From: Prevotella sp.
GTDB taxonomy: Bacteria; Bacteroidota; Bacteroidia; Bacteroidales; Bacteroidaceae
Direction of reading: 5' to 3'
Length of the DNA stretch: 7,181 nucleotides
Assembly: GCA_022732315.1 (NCBI GenBank)
Contig: JAIJUV010000126.1
Coordinates: forward strand, 1-7,181
Shown here: piece by piece, positions 1 to 6,215 of the stretch
Layout: each line of letters opens with the position of its first letter
How positions within the stretch are numbered: position 1 is the first letter of the stretch
The notes under the pieces: model-generated
The model's database searches: none
Told to the model about the DNA's origin: nothing
Seen by the model: the letters and a program-made list of their open reading frames with translations, nothing else
Position numbers and translations under genes: made by a program

Positions 1-2243
1 GCGAACTCAAAACCCTTGTTTGAAGTCTGACCAAAGTTCTGATACTGGTAGTTGTAACCTGAAACGGATGTGATAGGTACCTGCATCAGCAAGTCCTTGG
101 TAGTGTTCCAGTACAAATCGATTGTACCATTAATCTTGCCGTTAAAGAAACCATAGTCGATACCGAAGTCACGGGTAATGGTTGTCTCCCATTTCAAATC
201 AGGGTTGTAAAGCTTGCTCATATCGAGAATGGTAGAAGACAAACCTCCGAAGAATGGAGTCTTGTCTGTTGCTGTTCCCAATGCATAGGTTGGGTCGATA
301 AGACCAGAGCTGATACGGTTGTTACCAGCTGTACCATATGAGAGACGGAGCTTCAGGTTTGACAACCAGTCTTGAGTATCCTTCATGAACTTCTCATCGC
401 TCATTCGCCAAGCAAAAGCTGCTGATGGGAAGTAACCCCAACGGTTGCCCTTAGCAAACTTAGATGATGCATCAGCACGAAGTGTAGCAGTAAAGAGATA
501 CTTTTCGTTGATGGTATAGTTTAAACGACCGAAGAAAGAGAACATGTTGTCTTTTCTTGCGATATTGTTTGAGTTTGCCAATGCTGTACCAGAGTTTTGG
601 TTAGCAAGTGCTTCCTTAAGACCGAATGAGGTAGGGAATGCTACAGTTGTAGATGTATATGTCTCATCCTGTGAGCTAGACCACTCCTGACCCAAGAGGA
701 AGTTCACCTTATCTTTCTTGAAGAAGATACCCTTGTTTTCGTAAGTGAAGGTGTTGGCATTACGCCAGTTCTTGTTGTCCTTGCGGTCAATCTCTGTCTG
801 AGGCATACCTGCATAACCGAACTTAGAGTTACGGCTTGCCTTTGTACCCCATGCCTGTTCGGTCTTGGCGAAGGTCCAGCCATACCCAAACTCAGAGCGG
901 AAGGTAACATGTTTCCAAGGCTTCCAGTTCAAACCGAGGTTATAGTTCTGACGGAATGTGCGCTGCTGCTTGTAAGTATCAAGCATACGCTCATAAGGAC
1001 TAGCCTCATAGCTAGAACTTGATTCGTCATCATCTTCAATACCTGCTGTGATTGGATCGATTGGGCGGAAAATGACAGTACGTGCAACGATAGAATTAGC
1101 AGCGTTGCTCTCGTTGGTGTCTGCACCAGAACCGAGACCGTTCACCTTCTGATAACTCAAACGGGCATTGAAGTCAAGGGTAAACCATTTGTTGAGTTTA
1201 GAATTCAACTTAGCATTGATATTGTCCTTGCTATAATCAGAACCCATCATGATGCTCTTGTCGTTGGTGCGGGCATAGCTGACGTTGAATTTGGTATCCT
1301 TAGAACCTCCGCTGATACCTACATTGTAAATCTGCTGCAAGCCAGTACGTCCAAAGAGGTTGTCCTGATAATCGTTGCCCTTTACAGATTTCCAGATGTC
1401 GAGATCGTCATAACTTCCATAAGCTGAAGTCTCACCCAACTCATACTGATATTTAGCATACTCGTATGGGTTAAGAACAGCAACTTCCTTGATAACTTTT
1501 CTTACACCTACAGATGCACCAAAGTTAACCTGAACCTTACCTTCCTTACCACTCTTGGTAGTAACGATGATAACACCATTGGCACCACGGGCACCATAGA
1601 TGGCAGTAGAAGAGGCATCCTTCAATACGTCGATAGTCTCGATGTCGCTAGGAGCGATATCGCTGATAGAATTTACTGGAAAACCATCAACGATGTAGAG
1701 TGGAGAGTTGTCCTGTGAAAGAGAACCACCACCACGTACACGGATTTTTACATCAGCATCTGGTGAACCTTCTGTCTGCATGACTGAGACACCGGCCATT
1801 TTACCCTGGATAGCCTGTGCTGCACTTGATACTGGCACATTGGCAATATCCTTTGCTGATACTGAAGCCACTGAACCAGTAAGGTCCTTCTTCTTCATCG
1901 TACCATAACCGATTACTACGACATCATTGAGGGTGGTGTTGTCATCCTCAAGCTTTACATCGATAGTTTCTTTACCTGCAACGCTTACTTCCTTAGCTTT
2001 CATACCAATGTATGAAATTTTCAGTTTCTTGCTTTTGCCTTTTAAGTTTACTGTGAAGTTACCGTCAATGTCGGTCACGCCACCATTGCCAGCTACACCT
2101 ACCTCCATGACAGATGCGCCGATGATTGGCTCGCCCGTATTGTCAGTAACAACGCCTTTTACTGTTTGTGCAGATACACTTGTTACTACGAACATCAGTG
2201 CGCCTGCCAAAGCAATTTTCTTTTTTCTATAATTACCAGACAT
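1..2243 (-). CDS. SusC/RagA-family TonB-dependent outer-membrane transporter (N-terminal 747 codons; C-terminus outside window)
   Basis: Imports glycan oligosaccharides across the outer membrane using TonB energy, normally with a SusD lipoprotein lid. Reading from the ATG at 2243 the frame stays open to the left edge. Residues 1-25 are a signal peptide (basic start, hydrophobic core, ending VSA before Q26). Residues about 27-98 are a carboxypeptidase-regulatory-like beta domain (VKGVVTDNTGEPIIGASV). Around 105-114 comes the family signature LNDVVVIGYG, then the plug with YIVDGFPVNSI near 183 and IYGARGANGVIIVTTK near 215-230; the rest is aromatic-rich barrel strands. There is no N-terminal STN domain, so it is a plain importer rather than an anti-sigma-signalling receptor. 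Family members usually have about 1000-1100 residues, so roughly a quarter to a third is missing. The start is fixed by the signal peptide; no clear Shine-Dalgarno is present, as is usual in this phylum. Its neighbour, a secreted pectinesterase, suggests a pectin-derived substrate, which is inference. A susD gene is expected beyond position 1. Confidence 0.96.
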   Translation of the reverse strand, partial: MSGNYRKKKIALAGALMFVVTSVSAQTVKGVVTDNTGEPIIGASVMEVGVAGNGGVTDIDGNFTVNLKGKSKKLKISYIGMKAKEVSVAGKETIDVKLEDDNTTLNDVVVIGYGTMKKKDLTGSVASVSAKDIANVPVSSAAQAIQGKMAGVSVMQTEGSPDADVKIRVRGGGSLSQDNSPLYIVDGFPVNSISDIAPSDIETIDVLKDASSTAIYGARGANGVIIVTTKSGKEGKVQVNFGASVGVRKVIKEVAVLNPYEYAKYQYELGETSAYGSYDDLDIWKSVKGNDYQDNLFGRTGLQQIYNVGISGGSKDTKFNVSYARTNDKSIMMGSDYSKDNINAKLNSKLNKWFTLDFNARLSYQKVNGLGSGADTNESNAANSIVARTVIFRPIDPITAGIEDDDESSSSYEASPYERMLDTYKQQRTFRQNYNLGLNWKPWKHVTFRSEFGYGWTFAKTEQAWGTKASRNSKFGYAGMPQTEIDRKDNKNWRNANTFTYENKGIFFKKDKVNFLLGQEWSSSQDETYTSTTVAFPTSFGLKEALANQNSGTALANSNNIARKDNMFSFFGRLNYTINEKYLFTATLRADASSKFAKGNRWGYFPSAAFAWRMSDEKFMKDTQDWLSNLKLRLSYGTAGNNRISSGLIDPTYALGTATDKTPFFGGLSSTILDMSKLYNPDLKWETTITRDFGIDYGFFNGKINGTIDLYWNTTKDLLMQVPITSVSGYNYQYQNFGQTSNKGFEF

Positions 2244-2324
2244 ACACTTTAGGTTTAGATAAAACTTATTCTAAATTACTAATATTCTAATGTTTTTTCT
2301 TAATGTTTTTAAGTAGAATTCCAG

Positions 2325-2408
2325 TTCTGAGCAGATGCTTGCTGAAGGGATGTTCCTCTTGGAACCCGAAGGCTCCGATGGGGCAACCTAGATGCGTAGC
2401 AATAGCTA
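2325..2408 (-). promoter_or_regulatory. Structured 5' leader of the susC mRNA
   Basis: This stretch between the inferred susC transcription start (near 2421) and its ATG is visibly richer in G and C than the AT-rich DNA on both sides and can fold into several hairpins when read on the minus strand. In transcript order: TAGC-TATT-GCTA (2408-2397); GGAGCC-UUCG-GGUUCC (2376-2361), a six-pair stem closed by a UUCG tetraloop; GUUCC-AAGA-GGAAC (2365-2352), which shares the GGUUCC strand with the previous stem and so excludes it; and a bulged stem at 2346-2325 (UUC/GAA, then AGCA/UGCU). I do not recognise a named riboswitch or Rfam family. It could be a site for small-RNA or protein control; alternatively it is chance structure. 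Confidence 0.4.
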
Positions 2409-2427
2409 AGTCGTGGTTTTCTTGTTG

Positions 2428-2435
2428 CAAAAGTA
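2428..2435 (-). promoter_or_regulatory. Candidate -7 promoter element for susC
   Basis: Read on the minus strand this is TACTTTTG, an exact match to the Bacteroidetes sigma-70 -7 consensus TAnnTTTG. Transcription would start near 2421, giving a leader of about 180 nt. No good TTTG -33 element lies 19-21 bp upstream, so the promoter probably depends on an activator. That would fit the operator-like site found 42 bp further upstream. Confidence 0.5.
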
Positions 2436-2477
2436 TATAAAAAATATGAGAATATAGGTATATTGGGGGTAAAAAAT

Positions 2478-2492
2478 TACGTAAACGTTTAC
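2478..2492 (-). promoter_or_regulatory. Operator-like site upstream of susC (copy 1 of a shared motif)
   Basis: On the plus strand the site reads TACGTAAACGTTTAC. It contains the perfect 12-bp palindrome GTAAACGTTTAC (2481-2492), of the general shape bound by LacI-family regulators with a central CG. A related 15-bp element, 13/15 identical, lies upstream of the pectinesterase gene at 5995-6009. A further CGTA half-site occurs 22 bp on, at 2502-2505. The site sits 42 bp upstream of the susC -7 element, where an activator could act. The regulator is not encoded in the window; a hybrid two-component system is an alternative to a LacI-type protein. Confidence 0.45.
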
Positions 2493-2540
2493 AGATTTTT
2501 GCGTAAATACTATGTTTCTTACATTTCGACGGTCTGTTTT

Positions 2541-2574
2541 CTCAGTTCCCGTTTTTGCTGTTTCGGGAGTTGAG
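2541..2574. repeat. Imperfect inverted repeat (11-bp arms, 12-nt loop)
   Basis: The arms are CTCAGTTCCCG (2541-2551) and CGGGAGTTGAG (2564-2574). As plus-strand RNA all 11 positions pair if two G-U wobbles are allowed; as minus-strand RNA the same two positions become A-C mismatches. No T-tract follows on either strand, so it is not a standard terminator. It lies just past the terminator of the pectinesterase gene and upstream of the susC promoter. Its role is unknown. Confidence 0.4.
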
Positions 2575-2579
2575 GGAAC

Positions 2580-2632
2580 AAAAAAAGTGCAATATCCGGC
2601 ACCCTTCTGAAAGAGGATGGGGATATTGCACT
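2580..2632 (-). terminator. Rho-independent terminator of the pectinesterase gene
   Basis: Read on the minus strand, a perfect 12-bp inverted repeat (AGTGCAATATCC / GGATATTGCACT, arms 2632-2621 and 2597-2586) is followed at once by a run of seven T. The 23-nt interval between the arms can itself extend pairing (ATCC/GGGT and TCT/AGA with one bulged base). It lies 44 bp after the pectinesterase stop codon. It implies that susC, further downstream on the same strand, needs its own promoter. Confidence 0.85.
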
Positions 2633-2676
2633 CCGAATGTTATCTGTCAATCTAATTACTTATGGTCTCTGCTTCT

Positions 2677-5600
2677 TTACTTTACGATGACCTTGCTTGT
2701 CTTCTTGCTGCCATCTGCCAGGGTTTTCACAATGATGTTGATACCCTTCTGAAGATTTGAGAGCTGGGTGCCGTCGGCTGCATAGATGGCGGTCTTGATG
2801 ACTGCTGCTGTAGCTGAGGTGATGTTGCGGATGCCGGTGCTTACTGAATTGGTTGTTGCACCGAAACCTCCCATCTGGTTGGCTGCACGTACGGTGAATG
2901 TTCCCTTCTCGCCGTTGAGGTTTACTGACTTCTCTGTGGTCAGGGCGAAGAACTTGCCGTCTTTTGCTACGAGATACATCTGGGCATCACCTGTCCATGA
3001 AAGCTTGTCGTTGCCCAATGTAGCCGCTGTGGCTGTGGTCTGAGAAGCGAGGTCGGCTGGCTTCCAGTTGGTAAATACCTTGTTGAGGTTGAACTCTGCT
3101 GCCTTCTCAGCAGTGATGATAGTGTTGTACTCGCTAACTTCCTTATCCTTTGTAAACTTCACGATGTTCTCAGCAGGAGAAATTACCTTGCCGTTCTCAT
3201 CAACAGTGTTGTACTCGAAGAAGTTCTTGGCAACCACGTTCATACCATCTGTTGTCCAGCGGGTTGAAGCAATGTTGGCTGCTGCGTTCTTGTCGAGGAT
3301 GGTGTTGAGGAATGCACACTTGGCTGTTCCACCCCAAGAGCGACCGAAGGTGAAACTGTCAGTAGCTGAACCTACAATCTTACATCCGTCAAATACATAA
3401 CCATAATCAGTTCCGTCTGTGTAAGGAGCTGTGATGTATGAACCCTTACCAGGTTCCAATGTCAAGGTACACTTGTTAAAGAATACATCTCCACCACCGC
3501 AGATGAAGTCTACGATTCCGTGGATATCTGAACCTTCGAAGTAGTACTGGCCATTATTGTTGTTGCTGTAGTAAGTGTCCTGGTAAGAAAGCATCTTCAC
3601 ATTCTTGCAGATGGTCTGTGTACCCCTGTCCTGGAGACAGACGGCACGACCGGTGCTATTGTTGAATGGATAAGCATTCTTCAGGGTGAGATTCTGCATG
3701 TAGAGACCTGTGCTGGTGTTGAACAATGTTGCCGTAACACCGATTCCCTCTACCTCTGGCTTGTTGACGATGATGGTGTTGTCCATGCTCTCGCCGATGA
3801 TAGAGATGTTGTTACCGCTGATTGGGGTAAGACACTTGTCTCCGAGATCGTATGTGCCGTTAGGCAAGAAAATGTATGTGCGGGCAGCGTTGGTTTCAAC
3901 ATTGTTGCCGTTTGCTATTTCGAGGGCTGTGATGAAGCTCTGTGCGTCGCCAGCCTTTACCTCCATCCAGTTGCCGTTCTGTGTGTAAGCAGGAGTTGTC
4001 ATGTTTACGATGCTGAGGCTGTGGATGTAAGTATCTGCATCGAAAGTGAGGGTATATTCTCCGCTCTCGGTAGATTCGTTCTGGAGGATGCCGAGGTTGC
4101 CGTCCTTTGTTGGCTTTGCATCAATAGAACTTACTTCATTTCCCTTAGGATCGAGAAGGATAATCTTACCTGTCTTAGAATATTGGCAGAGATTCATCTT
4201 GATGTAACCCTTGCCGCCCATCAGAATCTTTATCTTGTCGCCAGCAGTAAAAGTCCAGCCGTGTGTGGTATCATGCCACTTGCCTTTGCCTTCTACAGAG
4301 ATTGCCTCGTGGTCGTTGATGTCGAAACCTTCCTTCTGGAGGTCGTAATCGTAACGGACTGTTTCACTTGCGGTCTCAATATCTGTAACGACTGCATAGA
4401 GGTTAGTATCTGCTGTAATGACAGAAGAGGTGGTGAACTTCTTGCTGTCTTTCTTCAGGTCGGTAGCCCAACCGCGGAATTTCTTTCCTTCGGCTACGGT
4501 TACCTTATCTTCCATGCTTTCCTTGAAATTCGCAATGTTGGCATCCTGCTCCACCTTTTGGGTTCCGATAGCTGTTGTGCCGTCTATATTATAATAGGTG
4601 AGGGTGAAGTCTGGTTTGAAGGCTACGGTGAGTTCGTAAGTTACCTCATCTCCGTTAGATTCTACAACGCTGGTTACCACGGTCTTCTGGTCTGCACCTT
4701 CTCCGGTGGTAGTATATGTTGTACTCTTGATGGTTCCGTTTGCAGCAACGAGGTCTTTCAGCGGATTGGTCTCGCTGATGAGGTTTGTCTTCTTTGAAAC
4801 GAGGAGGGTAGCGAGCTGCTTGCCTGATGCGTCTTCCTTGAAGATGTCAACGGCTGAATATTTGGTGCCGTTGAGGCTGAAAGTGCCCAGCATTGGAGTC
4901 TTGCTCATATCTACATTTCCGTAGATAGCGAGGTCGGTAACAAATGCGTTCTGGCTCAATTTAAAGCCCTCGAACTTAATCTGGCAGTTGGTGCGGTTTA
5001 CGTCGAGTGTCAGATCTTCACCGCTTGTGGTTACAATTGATACGTTGTGGATGGTTACCCAGTCAGCATCGCCGTCGCCCTTTACGGATACCTTGATACC
5101 ACGTGTGCCACCTGTAGCTGCCTGATGGAGCATAATCTTGGTGATGCTTGCTAATGGAGAGGTTACTGCGCTTGGTTCTGCTGTTGAGTATTCGCCGGTG
5201 TACTTTAGGGTCTTCATATAACCGGTACGGTCAGCGAACTTAGCGTTTGTTCCTGTTGGATTTATCTCAACGCCATTAAGAGTCATGCTAAATGCCTCTT
5301 TACTATAGAGAGTTTTGAGGTCTACCAAAGTGTTGTTGGCTGTTTTGCCATCTATCTTTTTCCACTCGGTGAAGTCGGTAGTGTAGAGTGCCTTCTCCTG
5401 GATGGCGCTTACGTGTACCACCTTAATCTGATAAAGGTAGCTTTGACCTGTAGCAACAACTTCTACATATCCTTTAGCTACTTCGGCTGATGTTGCGTTG
5501 TATTCTGTTACGTCTTCAGTAGCAGCCTTTCCGCCTACGGTGAGGTTGTGGTAGTTTGGGTAACTTGTTACGGTTACAACATCATTTGCTGATTTTACTG

Positions 5601-5865
5601 GAATCTGCAGGATGGTTCCTGCGTTAAACTGTACATCAGATGTTCTGCCCTTCAACTTACCTTGTGTAGCGTTTACGTGCATAGAGATGCCTTCTACGGT
5701 AGAAGCGAGGTCGCCCTCCTTACCTTGAAAGTTAGCTGCAGTGTTGATACCTTCAGGAAGATTGTTCTGAAAGTCCCAAACAGCAGTGACATTTTGTGCC
5801 TTTGCGATAAAAGCAAAGACAAGCAACAGGCTGAGAAGCCCCAATCTTAGTAGATTTCTTTTCAT
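2677..5865 (-). CDS. Secreted multi-domain pectinesterase (carbohydrate esterase family 8)
   Basis: Predicted to hydrolyse methyl esters of homogalacturonan, giving methanol and de-esterified pectin for lyases and hydrolases. The 1062-residue product starts with a signal peptide (1-23, ending AKA before Q24; no lipobox Cys). Residues about 24-155, 158-320 and 500-632 look like beta-rich modules; 420-497 resembles a Listeria-Bacteroides (InlB B-type) repeat (LTYYNIDG...FRGWATD...LYAVVTD). The catalytic domain spans about 633-930: NGTYDLGD, Q762-D763-T (acid/base Asp), GIVDFICGGG with nucleophile D786, and FGRSWGG with R842 and W844. R740 (GRAVCL) stands where characterised enzymes have the oxyanion-hole Gln. 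The end, about 1009-1062 (ADGTQLSNLQKGINI to VIVK), resembles a type IX secretion sorting tail. Single-domain enzymes have about 300-350 residues, so most of this protein is non-catalytic, probably for binding or display. The ATG at 5865 is set by the signal peptide. It is followed by a terminator, then susC on the same strand. Confidence 0.94.
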   Translation of the reverse strand: MKRNLLRLGLLSLLLVFAFIAKAQNVTAVWDFQNNLPEGINTAANFQGKEGDLASTVEGISMHVNATQGKLKGRTSDVQFNAGTILQIPVKSANDVVTVTSYPNYHNLTVGGKAATEDVTEYNATSAEVAKGYVEVVATGQSYLYQIKVVHVSAIQEKALYTTDFTEWKKIDGKTANNTLVDLKTLYSKEAFSMTLNGVEINPTGTNAKFADRTGYMKTLKYTGEYSTAEPSAVTSPLASITKIMLHQAATGGTRGIKVSVKGDGDADWVTIHNVSIVTTSGEDLTLDVNRTNCQIKFEGFKLSQNAFVTDLAIYGNVDMSKTPMLGTFSLNGTKYSAVDIFKEDASGKQLATLLVSKKTNLISETNPLKDLVAANGTIKSTTYTTTGEGADQKTVVTSVVESNGDEVTYELTVAFKPDFTLTYYNIDGTTAIGTQKVEQDANIANFKESMEDKVTVAEGKKFRGWATDLKKDSKKFTTSSVITADTNLYAVVTDIETASETVRYDYDLQKEGFDINDHEAISVEGKGKWHDTTHGWTFTAGDKIKILMGGKGYIKMNLCQYSKTGKIILLDPKGNEVSSIDAKPTKDGNLGILQNESTESGEYTLTFDADTYIHSLSIVNMTTPAYTQNGNWMEVKAGDAQSFITALEIANGNNVETNAARTYIFLPNGTYDLGDKCLTPISGNNISIIGESMDNTIIVNKPEVEGIGVTATLFNTSTGLYMQNLTLKNAYPFNNSTGRAVCLQDRGTQTICKNVKMLSYQDTYYSNNNNGQYYFEGSDIHGIVDFICGGGDVFFNKCTLTLEPGKGSYITAPYTDGTDYGYVFDGCKIVGSATDSFTFGRSWGGTAKCAFLNTILDKNAAANIASTRWTTDGMNVVAKNFFEYNTVDENGKVISPAENIVKFTKDKEVSEYNTIITAEKAAEFNLNKVFTNWKPADLASQTTATAATLGNDKLSWTGDAQMYLVAKDGKFFALTTEKSVNLNGEKGTFTVRAANQMGGFGATTNSVSTGIRNITSATAAVIKTAIYAADGTQLSNLQKGINIIVKTLADGSKKTSKVIVK

Positions 5866-5935
5866 TTGTTTGCCTTTTAGGTTGTTATACTTATTATAAT
5901 TTTTATTTTCGATTTATTTTTTAAGTTTGTTGGTG

Positions 5936-5943
5936 CAAAAATA
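5936..5943 (-). promoter_or_regulatory. Candidate -7 promoter element for the pectinesterase gene
   Basis: On the minus strand this reads TATTTTTG, matching TAnnTTTG. Transcription would start near 5929, giving an AT-rich leader of about 64 nt with no obvious hairpin. As for susC, a good -33 element is missing and the shared 15-bp motif lies upstream (51 bp away), which suggests positive control. Because the region is AT-rich, a chance match cannot be excluded. Confidence 0.45.
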
Positions 5944-5994
5944 CACTTATTATTTCTATTTAAGAACTTTTTGTTTCAATTTTGTTGTAAAAGC

Positions 5995-6009
5995 TACGTA
6001 ATCGTTTTC
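5995..6009 (-). promoter_or_regulatory. Operator-like site upstream of the pectinesterase gene (copy 2 of a shared motif)
   Basis: On the plus strand this is TACGTAATCGTTTTC, identical at 13 of 15 positions to the site at 2478-2492 and in the same orientation relative to its gene. Similarity continues outward: both copies are preceded by a GTAAAA stretch at nearly the same distance (8 versus 9 bp). A second CGTA lies 12 bp after the first, compared with 22 bp in the susC copy. The inner palindrome is degenerate here, so if the two copies bind the same protein this one is probably weaker. Confidence 0.42.
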
Positions 6010-6034
6010 GTACATTTCCGCCTTTTTATCTCTC

Positions 6035-6065
6035 TTTGCCAAATGAGAATTAAGTCGTACTTTTG
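6035..6065 (+). promoter_or_regulatory. Promoter P1 for the rightward ATPase gene
   Basis: TTTG (6035-6038), a 19-bp spacer, and TACTTTTG (6058-6065) form a full match to the Bacteroidetes -33/-7 consensus (TTTG, 19-21 bp, TAnnTTTG). It is the best promoter in the window. Transcription would begin near 6072, about 145 nt before the ATPase ATG. A perfect dyad lies just downstream of the expected start. Confidence 0.6.
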
Positions 6066-6080
6066 CAGGCAAAAACAAAC

Positions 6081-6095
6081 TACTAAACTTTAGTA
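6081..6095. promoter_or_regulatory. Perfect dyad next to the P1 start (candidate repressor site)
   Basis: TACTAAA and TTTAGTA are perfect reverse complements around a single C. The site begins about 10 bp after the predicted P1 start, a place where a bound dimer could block transcription. No regulator for it is visible in the window, and being AT-rich it may be chance. A weak hairpin (CTTTCA 6112-6117 / TGAAAG 6130-6135) follows, then a T-rich stretch. Confidence 0.35.
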
Positions 6096-6155
6096 AGGTA
6101 TATAGAGGGTGCTTTCATTTCTTGATAAGTGAAAGTTAAGTTATTTGATTTTTTC

Positions 6156-6187
6156 TTTGGTTAATTCAGATTTTCTTTGTAATTTAG
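6156..6187 (+). promoter_or_regulatory. Promoter P2 candidate close to the ATPase gene
   Basis: TTTG (6156-6159), a 20-bp spacer and TAATTTAG (6180-6187) match the Bacteroidetes consensus with one mismatch (TTAG for TTTG). Transcription would begin near 6193 and leave a leader of about 20-25 nt before the ATG at 6216. Together with P1 this gives the gene two tandem promoters, the nearer one downstream of the dyad. Confidence 0.4.
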
Positions 6188-6215
6188 CCGCGCAAAACGT
6201 AAAGCATGTAGGAAT

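Noticed and set aside
704..1126. Two minus-strand open frames of 68 and 65 codons inside susC
   Set aside because: They are out of frame with the intact SusC reading frame, which I followed through the same region with sensible barrel sequence.
1708..2232. Plus-strand open frames of 66 and 101 codons opposite the susC start
   Set aside because: The minus strand encodes the SusC signal peptide, regulatory-like domain and plug without a break, and the antisense frames resemble no known protein.
2555..2752. Plus-strand 65-codon open frame over the terminator and the esterase stop codon
   Set aside because: It crosses the terminator hairpin and the antisense of the esterase tail, and has no promoter or protein-like features.
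4021..4797. Plus-strand open frame of 258 codons antisense to the pectinesterase
   Set aside because: It lies wholly inside the esterase gene, is rich in Cys and Ile with no recognisable domain, and has no promoter or start context. It is a shadow of the real coding frame.
2248..5883. AACCTAAA upstream of both minus-strand start codons (2248-2255 and 5876-5883)
   Set aside because: The distances to the ATG differ (4 versus 10 nt), and an 8-bp AT-rich match in short leaders is expected by chance. It is not a Shine-Dalgarno sequence.
6043..6093. Possible 16-residue peptide in the ATPase upstream region
   Set aside because: Its start codon lies inside promoter P1, upstream of the expected transcription start, so it would not be translated from that transcript.
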